DNA from: Gammaproteobacteria bacterium
GTDB taxonomy: Bacteria > Pseudomonadota > Gammaproteobacteria > GRL18
DNA length: 53,685 nt
NCBI GenBank assembly: GCA_016744375.1
Contig: JADGEM010000027.1
Location: 1 to 53,685 of the forward strand
Reading direction: 5' to 3'
Below are positions 8,193-17,017 of this stretch, piece after piece; positions within the stretch are counted from its first letter, which is position 1, and every line of letters begins with the position of its first letter. The position numbers were made by a program, and so were the translations under genes. The notes under the pieces are model-generated. The model was given only the letters and a program-made list of their open reading frames with translations, searched no databases and was not told the origin of the DNA.

Positions 8193-8753
8193 TTACAAAC
8201 CTTTAACTGCATAGATTCCAGGAATATTTCTCAGCATACCTTTATAATCCATACCAAAACCAAAGACATATCGGTCAGGAACCTCCATACCTATAAAATC
8301 AGCATTGGTACTATTTTTTCGATCATGAACTTTGTTGACAAGCACTGCAGTATGAATTTTATCCGCCCCTTCTTCCAGGCAATATTTTTTTATTGCCTCC
8401 AGGGTAATTCCTTCATCATGAATATCATCAACTAACAATACAGTCCTGCCCTTCATCTCAATTTTTGGTGATGCCAGCCATTTCAATTCTCCGCCGGAAG
8501 TTTTGTCGCGATAACGAGTGGCATGCAGATAATCAACCTGTAATGAAAAATCCAGTTCGGGTAATAACAAGCCCATGGGAATCATGGCGCCATTCATTAT
8601 ACCCATAACAATAGGGTTGCTTCCTGATAGTTCTCTAGTGATTGATGCAGCCAGGCTCACTATTGCAGCATTCACTTCAGCCTTATTAAATAAACAATCT
8701 GCCTCATTTTTAACGTGTTCACACTCAGTAAATAATTGCTTTAATTCAGACAT
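8193..8753 (-). CDS. hpt: Hypoxanthine-guanine phosphoribosyltransferase
   Basis: This 186-residue type I phosphoribosyltransferase converts hypoxanthine or guanine plus PRPP to IMP or GMP. The PRPP-binding loop VLLVDDIHDEGITL is complete, with the paired acidic residues. Upstream, IVMGIMNGAM corresponds to the pyrophosphate loop. The C-terminal VPDRYVFGFGMDYKGMLRNI contains the purine-stacking aromatic region of hypoxanthine PRTs. Its stop codon is immediately followed by the start of the methylthioinosine phosphorylase gene, so the two enzymes probably act in sequence to recycle the purine of polyamine-derived MTA. Confidence 0.93.
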   Translation of the reverse strand: MSELKQLFTECEHVKNEADCLFNKAEVNAAIVSLAASITRELSGSNPIVMGIMNGAMIPMGLLLPELDFSLQVDYLHATRYRDKTSGGELKWLASPKIEMKGRTVLLVDDIHDEGITLEAIKKYCLEEGADKIHTAVLVNKVHDRKNSTNADFIGMEVPDRYVFGFGMDYKGMLRNIPGIYAVKGL

Positions 8754-8777
8754 AAAATACTTTATAAAATTTATAAA

Positions 8778-9146
8778 TTAATAGGTAAAGGTAACGGTAT
8801 TATCATCCATCGCTTCTGAAATTACATAAGCGCCACCAATTGTTTCCGAAATTTCCGGAATAAGATCATCTCCCCACAGATCCAGTGTCGGAGTACAGAC
8901 CTTAAAAACAACACCAGCCTCATAGGCTTCTTTTATATAGTCATACACTGTTTGCTGACTATCCGGCTTAATATATAATTTTTCTGCGACACCTCGCACT
9001 GCTAATTCACCTGAGCGCCCGGTTAAGATCACCTCAACCTCATACTCCATTGCCGCTGCAACCGTTGCCTGAAAGAATGGTGCTCCCAGCTCTGCACCAT
9101 TGTTTGGATCAGTATTGACCATGATTATCAATAATTTATCAGCCAT
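8778..9146 (-). CDS. DsrE-like protein
   Basis: This small cytoplasmic protein of 122 residues has the DsrE/DsrF alpha-beta fold pattern: a first strand LLIIMVNTDPNN, a helix FFQATVAAAMEYEVEVILTG, and a strand-turn FKVCTPTLDLWGDDL carrying the single conserved Cys. Related proteins carry or sense sulfane sulfur; many are uncharacterised. It lies 24 nt upstream of the phosphoribosyltransferase gene in the same operon-like run. A role in sulfur relay is possible given tsdAB elsewhere in the window, but no partner such as TusA or DsrC is adjacent. Confidence 0.8.
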   Translation of the reverse strand: MADKLLIIMVNTDPNNGAELGAPFFQATVAAAMEYEVEVILTGRSGELAVRGVAEKLYIKPDSQQTVYDYIKEAYEAGVVFKVCTPTLDLWGDDLIPEISETIGGAYVISEAMDDNTVTFTY

Positions 9147-9166
9147 TATTTCCCCTTCGCTCCAAT

Positions 9167-10285
9167 TTAAGCCTGTTCGGGCTGACTCAATTCACCCGTT
9201 AAATGTAAAGTAGATGTTGGAAAAGCCACTTCAGCATTATGATTTTCTATGATTTTCAGAATTTTAAAAAGAACATCCTGTTTAACCTGATGAAACTTCA
9301 CCCAATTGGTTGTTTTAGTAAAAGTATAGATGAAAAAATCCAGTGATGACGGTGCAAACTCATCAAAATTAACCATCAGTGTTTGCCGGCAATCAATTTC
9401 CTTATGATTTCTCAGCATTTCGCGCACATCATAAAGAATACTTTCCAGTTTGTCTGCATCATCATACCGTACACCAATGGTTTCCTTGATTCGACGATGG
9501 GACATGCGAGATGGATTTTCAACAGAAATGCTGGCAAATGTTGAATTCGGTACGTAGAGAGGCCGTTTATTAAATGTTCTGATAAGGGTCAGACGCCAGC
9601 CTATATTCTCCACAGTCCCTTCAATATTACGATCAGGAGAGCGAATCCAGTCGCCAACGGCAAAGGGACGGTCAAGATAGAGCATAAGTCCACCAAAAAA
9701 GTTTGATAAGAGATCTTTGGCGGCAAAACCAATTGCCATACCACCAATACCACCAAAAGCCAACACCCCGGAAACACTGACACCCAGTTCTTGCATCATA
9801 ATTAATGCACCGGCAATGAAAACTGAAGCTCGAATCAGTTTAGTAATAGCCTGAACCGTGGTGACATCATAATTTTCTTCATTTTCACGGCCAATTTTGA
9901 TGATATTACGCTCAATTCGAACAATAATTCTCAATGCCGCCCAGGTCATAATAATGATAAAACCCACTTCACGGGCAGGCTGTACGAGCGAATCAAACAC
10001 ACTGACATCATTTGCGTCAGCAATAACATTGGCAGCCAGAGTAATTCCCCATAACCAGATGAAGGCAGAAATAGGTTTAGCTAATGACTCAACCAGAGCT
10101 TCATCCCAGGGATTTTTAGTTCTTTCTAACTTATCATGAAGTTTATTTAACACCCTCTTTTGAACAAAGTTTAAGATAACTGCAATCAAAATAATGAGAA
10201 AAGCTTCTGTCATCCATAGCCCATCACCACGAAGAAAATGAAGCTGAAGTAACCATTGTTTTAATTCAAACTCAGCAGAGTCCAT
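9167..10285 (-). CDS. MscS-family mechanosensitive ion channel
   Basis: The 372-residue inner-membrane protein has about five hydrophobic segments. The pore-lining helix TM3 is followed by the MscS signature (GVLAFGGIGGMAIGFAAKDL, then NFFGGLMLYLDRPFAVGDWI), a beta domain (IEGTVENIGWRLTLIRT) and a C-terminal alpha-beta domain. Size and the extra N-terminal helices suggest the YnaI/YbdG-like branch rather than MscS itself. It should open under hypo-osmotic stress. It sits between nagZ (37 nt) and the DsrE-like gene (20 nt) in one orientation. Confidence 0.94.
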   Translation of the reverse strand: MDSAEFELKQWLLQLHFLRGDGLWMTEAFLIILIAVILNFVQKRVLNKLHDKLERTKNPWDEALVESLAKPISAFIWLWGITLAANVIADANDVSVFDSLVQPAREVGFIIIMTWAALRIIVRIERNIIKIGRENEENYDVTTVQAITKLIRASVFIAGALIMMQELGVSVSGVLAFGGIGGMAIGFAAKDLLSNFFGGLMLYLDRPFAVGDWIRSPDRNIEGTVENIGWRLTLIRTFNKRPLYVPNSTFASISVENPSRMSHRRIKETIGVRYDDADKLESILYDVREMLRNHKEIDCRQTLMVNFDEFAPSSLDFFIYTFTKTTNWVKFHQVKQDVLFKILKIIENHNAEVAFPTSTLHLTGELSQPEQA

Positions 10286-10322
10286 ACAATCCCCTATCTA
10301 TTTATTTATTTAAGTGGAAAAT

Positions 10323-11387
10323 TTAATGCGTGTAATTGGTTGGGTCCAACAAATTGAGGGATGGTTCCTCTACATACTTGTCCAGTAGATTTTTAACTTC
10401 TTTCCAACGAGGTTTGTTCACCAGATCATCACGAGTTATAGCCTGTTTATGATGCAAGTGGGCAATGCGCAAGCTGGATGCCGGATTATCATAGCCTTCA
10501 AGGCTTTTAACCACATCCCAGGCTGCCTCTCGATTATTACAAACCAGAATCATATCACAACCTGTCTCCAGGGAGATTTTAGCACGTTGTTGATAATCAC
10601 CGGCAATCACTGCTCCTTCCATCGACAAATCATCACTAAAAATTGCCCCCTGGAAATGCATTTTATCCCGTAAAATGGTTTTCATCCAGAAACTGGAAAA
10701 GCCCGCCGGCTGCGGATCAACCCTTGAATAAATCACATGTGCCATCATCAGAGCATTAATACCGGCATCAATCAAAAACTGAAAGGGTTTCAGATCATCC
10801 ATCTCAATGTCACACATAGGACGTTCATCAATTGGCATCGCAATATGAGAATCTGCCGCAATCGAGCCATGTCCGGGGAAATGCTTCCCTGTTGCCAGCA
10901 TACCTGCTTCATTCATACCTACAATAAAAGCCTGAGCAATTTTACTCACAACATAGGGATCACTATGAAAAGCTCTGTCACCAATGACACTGCTAACACC
11001 TTTATCAATATCCAGAACCGGTGCAAAGCTGATATCAATACCTGTAGAGCACACCTCACTGGCCATAAGCCAGCCACATTGCTGTGCTAAATCCAGAGAC
11101 ATTTTCTGGTCAGTATCATAAATTTCACCAAAGCGACGCATCGCAGGTAAAATCGAAAAGCCATCTTTAAAGCGTTGAACGCGCCCGCCTTCCTGATCAA
11201 CCGCAATCAAGAGCCTTGGCTTTTTGATTGCCTGAATCGCTTTAACCAGTTTCTCCAGCTGTTCTAAAGAATGGTAATTTCGACTAAACAGGATGACTCC
11301 ACCCACCAGAGGTTCGGCCAGCAAAACCCTGTCATCTGTCGTTAATTCCTGACCGGCAATATCCACCATAACGGGACCAAGCGTCAT
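10323..11387 (-). CDS. nagZ: Beta-N-acetylhexosaminidase NagZ
   Basis: NagZ is a cytoplasmic GH3 enzyme. It removes GlcNAc from GlcNAc-1,6-anhydroMurNAc peptides during peptidoglycan recycling. The 354 residues include the NagZ signature KHFPGHGSIAADSH (with the flexible-loop catalytic Asp/His pair), VDQEGGRVQRF, and the nucleophile region AIFSDDLSMEGA. There is no signal peptide, as expected. It is placed 46 nt after the second permease of an oligopeptide-type importer and in the same run as a leaderless YkuD enzyme. This supports a muropeptide uptake and recycling unit. Confidence 0.96.
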   Translation of the reverse strand: MTLGPVMVDIAGQELTTDDRVLLAEPLVGGVILFSRNYHSLEQLEKLVKAIQAIKKPRLLIAVDQEGGRVQRFKDGFSILPAMRRFGEIYDTDQKMSLDLAQQCGWLMASEVCSTGIDISFAPVLDIDKGVSSVIGDRAFHSDPYVVSKIAQAFIVGMNEAGMLATGKHFPGHGSIAADSHIAMPIDERPMCDIEMDDLKPFQFLIDAGINALMMAHVIYSRVDPQPAGFSSFWMKTILRDKMHFQGAIFSDDLSMEGAVIAGDYQQRAKISLETGCDMILVCNNREAAWDVVKSLEGYDNPASSLRIAHLHHKQAITRDDLVNKPRWKEVKNLLDKYVEEPSLNLLDPTNYTH

Positions 11388-11433
11388 ATTATTTCCTCAA
11401 AATCGTTCATCACATTCATTGTTAATTTCTACG

Positions 11434-12315
11434 CTAATGGCTTTTAACGTCCAGTTTATCACGCACGGCATCACCAAGCATATTGACAGCAAGCACCACC
11501 AGCATAAGAGCAATACCGGGAACAAGGACCATATGAGGAGCCATAAGAAGGTATTGTGTACCATCACGAATCATACTGCCCCAGGATGCCTGCGGCGCCT
11601 GCACACCCAGCCCCAAAAATGAAAGCCCTGCTTCGGCAATCACCACACTGGCGATTCCAAAGGTAAATTCAATTAATAAAGGTGCCACGATTAACGGTAA
11701 TATATGCAAGACTATAATACGAGTATGAGAAGCCCCTAGTGCTTTTGCAGACTGGACATGCTCTCTTTGCTTGATTGCCATTACCTGAGCCCGTGAAAGT
11801 CGCGCGTAACCGACCCATCCAACAATACTCAAAGCAATAATAACATTGGTAATACCCGGCCCCATTAGGCCTGAGAGAGCAATTGCAAGCAATATACCCG
11901 GGAATGCCATAAATATATCGATAATCCGGGTCATAAAATGATCCCAATGTCCTCCGACATAACCACTGATCACTCCAATACCGGTACCCACCAGCATGGA
12001 AACAATAATCACCCCGAAAGTGACCATAAAGGAAGTATAGGCACCAACCATCAGTCGATCAAATAGCGGACGTCCCAAATCATCATACCCCAGAAATCCC
12101 AAACCCGGGGAGCCAGACTCAGACAGGTTCTGCTGTTCCCCGAACAGCAGAATATTTTCAAGCACAACTTCATCCGGATGTAAGTCTAAAAAAGGCACTG
12201 ATATGACCATCAGGAACCAGAGACCAAGGATCAGCAAAGAAATAGAAACCTTCATTGAAACTTTTATCAAAGACTGGGAGGTCATTATTTTCTGCTCAGC
12301 GTACCTGAATTTCAT
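11434..12315 (-). CDS. Oligopeptide-type ABC permease, OppC/DppC-like
   Basis: This is the second permease subunit of a peptide-class ABC importer, 293 residues with six predicted membrane helices. It has the OppC N-terminal domain (PFLDLHPDEV, FLGYDDLGRPLFDRLMVGA) and the coupling-loop EAA motif (AKALGASHTRIIVLHILPLI). It also ends with the family pattern AGLSFLGLGVQAPQASWGSMI. The gene starts 2 nt after the OppB-type stop codon, so the pair is translationally coupled. No ATPase gene is present in the run; the energy-coupling subunits must come from elsewhere. Substrate is inferred only from context (peptidoglycan peptides). Confidence 0.94.
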   Translation of the reverse strand: MKFRYAEQKIMTSQSLIKVSMKVSISLLILGLWFLMVISVPFLDLHPDEVVLENILLFGEQQNLSESGSPGLGFLGYDDLGRPLFDRLMVGAYTSFMVTFGVIIVSMLVGTGIGVISGYVGGHWDHFMTRIIDIFMAFPGILLAIALSGLMGPGITNVIIALSIVGWVGYARLSRAQVMAIKQREHVQSAKALGASHTRIIVLHILPLIVAPLLIEFTFGIASVVIAEAGLSFLGLGVQAPQASWGSMIRDGTQYLLMAPHMVLVPGIALMLVVLAVNMLGDAVRDKLDVKSH

Positions 12316-12317
12316 AT

Positions 12318-13241
12318 CTATGACTCAAGCCTTATTCTGGGATCAAGAAGTCCATAAACAATATCAGTTAACGTATTCACCACTACATAGGTTGTACTGA
12401 TCAATAAGATACAGGCCTGAACAACGGGATAATCCCGCTTTTGAATTGACTCAATGGTTAGCTGCCCAAGACCTGGCCAGGAAAAGACGATTTCAGTGAT
12501 CACCGCACCCGCTAAAAGTGCACCAATTTGTAATCCAATCAGTGTAATCACTGGGAGCATGGCATTACGCAGGGCATGTAAACCGATGATGCGGGTACGG
12601 CTTAAACCTTTTGCTTTAGCGGTGCGAATATAATCTTCATTTAAAATTTCCAGTAAAGAGGCTCGAATCATTCGTGATAAAACAGCAGCTAACGCGGTGC
12701 CCAGTGTAAGTGCCGGTAATACAAGTGAATTTAATCCGCTTTTACCACTGACAGGAAACCAGCCCAATAAGACCGAAAATAATAAAATGAGCAAAGGTCC
12801 CATTAAAAAATTGGGAATAGAAACACCAAGTAATGAAAAACTCATTGCAGCAGCATCTGCCAGCTTATCCTTTTTTAACGCCGCCAGAATCCCTAAAGGA
12901 AATGCAATGATTGAGGCAACAAATAGAGAAGCCAGGGTAAGCTCCAGAGTTGGACCAATACGAGCTGAAATAATCTCCGAAATAGCCTGTCTGGAATGTA
13001 GAGAATAACCTAAATCAAAGTGAAGCAATCCACTGATGAATTGATAAAACTGTTGCCATAACGGTAAATCCAGTCCAAGAGAATGCCGCAAAGCTTCCCG
13101 ATCAACGGCTGTCGCCGACTCACCCAGCATGACTTCAACGGGATCACCCGGCACCATATGGATAAGCATAAAGACAATAAACACCACACCAAAGATAACA
13201 ATCAGCGCACTGGCAAGTCGAGAGATAATATAATTAAGCAT
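12318..13241 (-). CDS. Oligopeptide-type ABC permease, OppB/DppB-like
   Basis: This is the first permease subunit, 307 residues, with the OppB hallmarks: N-terminal MLNYIISRLASALIVIFGV, then HMVPGDPVEVMLG, and the coupling loop RTAKAKGLSRTRIIGLHALRNAMLPVI. It ends with the typical YGLLDPRIRLES. It forms the membrane channel with the OppC-type partner. It starts 14 nt after the YkuD gene and is followed at 2 nt by the second permease. Confidence 0.95.
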   Translation of the reverse strand: MLNYIISRLASALIVIFGVVFIVFMLIHMVPGDPVEVMLGESATAVDREALRHSLGLDLPLWQQFYQFISGLLHFDLGYSLHSRQAISEIISARIGPTLELTLASLFVASIIAFPLGILAALKKDKLADAAAMSFSLLGVSIPNFLMGPLLILLFSVLLGWFPVSGKSGLNSLVLPALTLGTALAAVLSRMIRASLLEILNEDYIRTAKAKGLSRTRIIGLHALRNAMLPVITLIGLQIGALLAGAVITEIVFSWPGLGQLTIESIQKRDYPVVQACILLISTTYVVVNTLTDIVYGLLDPRIRLES

Positions 13242-13255
13242 GCTTCAACGCTTCT

Positions 13256-13750
13256 TTATTCATTGATAACCACTGAAATACCTGTCTCAATTTGATCAAA
13301 TAGTTGAATAACCTTTGAGTTACGCATTTTAATACAGCCATGGGAGCTGGGAATGCCCATCAGATGTTCATCCGGACAGCCATGAATATAAATAAAGCGG
13401 CGCATAGAATCCTGCTGACCTGAACGATTAAAGCCCACTTCGAGGCCACTTAACCACATAATACGTGTTAGAATCCAGTCCCTGCCCGGGTGTTCCTGCT
13501 TAAGTTTTTCTGAATAGATTTCTCCGGTGGGTCGACGACCAATAAATACCGTGTTTTCAGCACATCCAGCCCCAATTTTTGCCCGGATAGTATGCCAGCC
13601 TCTGGGAGTACACTCACTACCAAAATTTTCACCTGCTCCATTTTTTGCTGTCGCTATCATGGCATTAAAAACGATCTGATCATTATCCATAAGCTGTATG
13701 CTTTGATTACTAATGGATATCCGGATATAACGCTCAGGTAATTGTTTCAT
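13256..13750 (-). CDS. Leaderless YkuD-domain L,D-transpeptidase/L,D-carboxypeptidase
   Basis: This YkuD-fold cysteine enzyme (164 residues from the chosen start) carries H123 (YIHGCP) and the catalytic SSHGC with C139, followed by IKM. Upstream, TPRGWHTI matches the family's conserved strand. I place the start at ATG 13750 because GAGGAGGAG lies 9 nt upstream; a longer frame adds 14 residues without a better site. Neither start gives a signal peptide or membrane segment, so the enzyme is probably cytoplasmic. Cytoplasmic YkuD L,D-carboxypeptidases (ElsL/LdcV type) trim tetrapeptides in peptidoglycan recycling. Lying between the binding protein and permeases, and with nagZ downstream, it fits that role better than wall cross-linking. 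Classic LdcA is not in the window. Confidence 0.85.
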   Translation of the reverse strand: MKQLPERYIRISISNQSIQLMDNDQIVFNAMIATAKNGAGENFGSECTPRGWHTIRAKIGAGCAENTVFIGRRPTGEIYSEKLKQEHPGRDWILTRIMWLSGLEVGFNRSGQQDSMRRFIYIHGCPDEHLMGIPSSHGCIKMRNSKVIQLFDQIETGISVVINE

Positions 13751-13809
13751 TTGGGTATTCTCCTCCTCTGTAAGGATGAGCATTCCGCTCATGCTCCCAT
13801 AAATAGGCG

Positions 13810-15324
13810 CTAATTAATATCATCGCTAATCTTCAAAGCGCTCATAAGACCATCATAGTTGCCATCATTTGACACTTGATAGCCCTGAATATTATCTCTG
13901 AAAAAAGCAATATTGTCTTCATACCATAAAGACACATATGGCAATATCTGATGAATTTCCTGTTGTAGTAATTGATATAAACCTGCTTGTCTGGTTAAAT
14001 CCAGTTCTTGTTCTGCCTGCTCAATCAGATGGTCAATATTTTTATTATTTAGACGCCCTCGGTTTGCCCCTTCAGGAGGAAGTGATCCACTGTGAAACAC
14101 ATTGCGAAAAACATCTGGCGTTTTAATTCCAACCCAGGTCAGACTATACAGCTGAAACTTTCCTGCCTTGATATCACCATAGAAAGTTCCCCAGTCATAG
14201 CTACGAATATCGATATCAATAAAAATATCCTTTAACTGGCTTTGGATAATAGTGGCAATACGAATGCGAAAAGGATCACTTGAAGTTTTATAAGTCAGCT
14301 GAAGACGTTTATCTTTTGAGTAACCCAGCTTATCCATCAACGCCACAGCTCTTATCAAATCCGTATCATAATCCACTAATTCTGCCGCAGCCCAATGATT
14401 TTTTGGGAAAAAACCATTGGCTTTTTCTGCCGCATTTCCAAGTGCGTGTTGAATTATTTTATCTCGATCTAAAGCATAAGCAATTGCTTTTCTTAATTCA
14501 ATCTGTCCAGTATCATTATCTTGTAAATTAAAACCCAGATAGCTGTAATTCGAGCCTTTTTCTGTTAAGAAACGAATATCAGAATTTTTTTTCAAAAAAG
14601 AGATGTGTTCAGGAGGTAAATTATTCTGAATTATATCCAGTTCACCACGCAGTAATTTTAAAACCCGCACAGTTGGATTTTTTATCTTCAAAAATTCAAA
14701 TAATTGCTTATCTTCAAGGCGGCGCAAAAATAATTGTCCATCAAAAGGCCAATGAGAGAATTCAAAGGGGCCGCTGCCGATCGGATTTTGACTAAAAGAA
14801 TGACCTGAGCCAAGGAGATCGGCCGGCATAATACCAATGGCCAGAAATGAGGGAAATAATGGATCAGGACGGGTTAAATAAAAATCAATCATTTGTTCAT
14901 TAACAACTTTAATACGCTTGATATGTTTTAGAATATTTTGATGCGGCGATGCAGTCGTTTTGTTTAAAACTGCCTCATAAGTGGCTTTGATATCATGCGC
15001 CGTTAATATTTTTCCATGATGAAAACGAAAGGAGTTATCTGTGAGAGTGAAGCGGTAATGATTTTTATCCAATTGCTGCCAGGTGGTGATTCCCGGAAGC
15101 GGCTTATTGTCCGGCCCGAACTCAACCAGTCGTTGGTAAATCAGACGATTAATACGACTGGATGTGGCATCAGTGGCATGCAAAGGATCAAGAGTAACTG
15201 GAGCACTGCTGATCCCAAAACGGAGCGTCAACTGCTCGGCATCAACACCCGTATTATCTGAACAGGAAATCAGACAATAACAAAGAAATAGAAAGCCGGT
15301 GCCAGGGAAAATCCATTTAATCAC
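13810..15324 (-). CDS. Peptide-class ABC substrate-binding lipoprotein (SBP_bac_5)
   Basis: This extracytoplasmic solute-binding protein of the DppA/OppA/MppA family has 504 residues. A lipobox LISC ends at C21 after a hydrophobic segment, so it is anchored as a lipoprotein. Family regions visible include DPLHATDATSSRI, the LTDNSFRFHHGKILTAHDIKATYEAV type strand, PIGSGPFEF and RKAIAYALDRDKII. The GTG at 15324 is preferred over the GTG at 15333 because AAGGAG is 8 nt upstream of the former but only 1 nt from the latter. It is the first transport gene of the run: binding protein, YkuD enzyme, two permeases, nagZ. Binding of murein peptides is an inference from this order. Confidence 0.92.
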   Translation of the reverse strand: MIKWIFPGTGFLFLCYCLISCSDNTGVDAEQLTLRFGISSAPVTLDPLHATDATSSRINRLIYQRLVEFGPDNKPLPGITTWQQLDKNHYRFTLTDNSFRFHHGKILTAHDIKATYEAVLNKTTASPHQNILKHIKRIKVVNEQMIDFYLTRPDPLFPSFLAIGIMPADLLGSGHSFSQNPIGSGPFEFSHWPFDGQLFLRRLEDKQLFEFLKIKNPTVRVLKLLRGELDIIQNNLPPEHISFLKKNSDIRFLTEKGSNYSYLGFNLQDNDTGQIELRKAIAYALDRDKIIQHALGNAAEKANGFFPKNHWAAAELVDYDTDLIRAVALMDKLGYSKDKRLQLTYKTSSDPFRIRIATIIQSQLKDIFIDIDIRSYDWGTFYGDIKAGKFQLYSLTWVGIKTPDVFRNVFHSGSLPPEGANRGRLNNKNIDHLIEQAEQELDLTRQAGLYQLLQQEIHQILPYVSLWYEDNIAFFRDNIQGYQVSNDGNYDGLMSALKISDDIN

Positions 15325-15365
15325 ACAGTTCACTCCTTAGAGATAGCAGTTGCTTTGTGAATTTC

Positions 15366-16727
15366 TTATTTATAAGAGTGGTTTACAAATAGAGCAATTG
15401 ATTCCACATGGGCGGTGTGTGGAAACATGTCCATCACTCCAGCTTTTACCAGGGTATAGCCATTGTTATGCACCATTATCTCAGTATCTCTGGCCAGAGT
15501 CGATGGATTACAAGACACATAAACAACTGTATGGGCACCAAATTTCGGCAGGTACTCGATAATTTCTTTGGCCCCGCTGCGGGCCGGGTCCAGAAGAATG
15601 CAATCATACTTCTGCTGCGCCCATTTCATACCTGAAAAATCTTTAAACAAATCAGCCGCATGGTAGTCTGTATTCGTTATACCATTTTTCAGTGCATTTT
15701 CTTTAGCCCGAACCACCAGTTCAGAACTCCCCTCAACCCCGGTTACATGAGTAACCTGACGAGCAAGCGGTAAGGTAAAGTTACCCAGGCCACAAAATAA
15801 ATCCAGTACCTTATCTTCTGCTTTAGGTGACAGAAGGCTCAACGCCAGATCAATCATTTTTCGATTAATTTCCATATTAACCTGAGTAAAATCAGTTGGT
15901 CTGAATTCATTAACAATATCATAAGCCGGTAAAGAATAACTGAGTGGTTTAAATGTGTCTTCCGCGTCATCTTCTGGAGGATACAGACGGGTAATACTAT
16001 CTGGACCTTTGGGCTGCAGATAGATATGCAATGCCATTTTTTCAGCATAGGCTGATATTTTTATTAGGTCTTCATCATTGAATGCTTCCAGATGGCGAAT
16101 AATAAAAGCCCCCTGATCATCACCATATGCCACTTCTATCTGTGGTATTTGATTATAGATAGAAAGGGATAGAATTAAATCAGATAAGTCGCGCAAATGG
16201 AGACCAACATCCGGATGAAGCACTTTACAGGTTTCCAGCTCAGCCAGAAAATTGCTGTGTTTTTCTCTAAACCCCACTAACATCTTGTCTTTTTTGACCA
16301 CAAAACGGACACCAAGGCGGGCTTTTCTCCGATATCCCCAGTGAGGGCCGGAAAGCGGTTCAAGAATTGATTGTGGTTCAGCCTTGCCAATACGCTTCAG
16401 ATTTTCCAGCATCACTCTCTGTTTCAGTATGATTTGCTGATCTGCGGCCAGATGCTGCAAACTGCAACCACCACAAATTGAAAAATGAGGGCATTCCGGT
16501 TCGACCCGTAATGGTGAGGGCTTAAGGATCTCATGAACTTTACCTTCAGCCACATTTTTACGTTTATTAGTATAAATAAAGGTCAGCTCTTCCCCTTCCA
16601 GAGCCCCGTCAATAAAAACGGTTGTATCATCAATATGACACACTCCCTTGCCATCATGACTGACCGATTCAATCGTGACTAATACGGGATCTTGTGGTAA
16701 TTTTGCTCTGCGTCTTCTTCTGGCCAT
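15366..16727 (-). CDS. rlmD: 23S rRNA (uracil-1939-C5)-methyltransferase
   Basis: RlmD/RumA methylates U1939 of 23S rRNA. The 453-residue protein has a TRAM domain (residues about 10-70) and an Fe-S cluster motif with C79, C85 and C88 (ECPHFSICGGC) plus a fourth Cys in ELETCKVL. A Rossmann methyltransferase domain follows with VLDLFCGLGNFTLPLA (SAM site), LLDPARSGAKE and the catalytic Cys in VVYVSCNPSTLARD. The basic start MARRRRRAK fits. It lies 41 nt upstream of the ABC binding-protein gene, in the same orientation, and may be the first gene of the run. Confidence 0.95.
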   Translation of the reverse strand: MARRRRRAKLPQDPVLVTIESVSHDGKGVCHIDDTTVFIDGALEGEELTFIYTNKRKNVAEGKVHEILKPSPLRVEPECPHFSICGGCSLQHLAADQQIILKQRVMLENLKRIGKAEPQSILEPLSGPHWGYRRKARLGVRFVVKKDKMLVGFREKHSNFLAELETCKVLHPDVGLHLRDLSDLILSLSIYNQIPQIEVAYGDDQGAFIIRHLEAFNDEDLIKISAYAEKMALHIYLQPKGPDSITRLYPPEDDAEDTFKPLSYSLPAYDIVNEFRPTDFTQVNMEINRKMIDLALSLLSPKAEDKVLDLFCGLGNFTLPLARQVTHVTGVEGSSELVVRAKENALKNGITNTDYHAADLFKDFSGMKWAQQKYDCILLDPARSGAKEIIEYLPKFGAHTVVYVSCNPSTLARDTEIMVHNNGYTLVKAGVMDMFPHTAHVESIALFVNHSYK

Positions 16728-16934
16728 AGTTGCTTATTCAATAATAGGGAAAAATAATGAGGGGATTTTAGCAGAAAGGCAATTAATTAGAAATTCATAT
16801 CGTCACAATTCTAAGCTCCCATTCATCCTTAATTCAACTTGATAAAAAGAAAAAAGTACTCTGAGCACCCAAGACGTTTCACAATGATGATTTTTGTGTC
16901 ATCATTAAGTCTTATTTAATAATAATTACTAAAG

Positions 16935-16971
16935 ACTTACGTAACTGATTTACGTACTGACTTATGTAATC
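16935..16971. repeat. Three 12-13-bp tandem repeats upstream of carbonic anhydrase
   Basis: ACTTACGTAACTG (16935-16947), ATTTACGTACTG (16948-16959) and ACTTATGTAATC (16960-16971) are head to tail, about one helical turn apart. Each copy holds a TTACGTAA-like palindrome core. They end 46 bp before the carbonic anhydrase start codon, so they overlap or flank its promoter. Phased sites suggest a cooperative DNA-binding regulator, possibly one that responds to CO2 or pH; that is inference. Confidence 0.6.
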
Positions 16972-17017
16972 ATAACAATCGTTACGATTTTACTCTCAAT
17001 TTTTCAAAGGTATCCAA

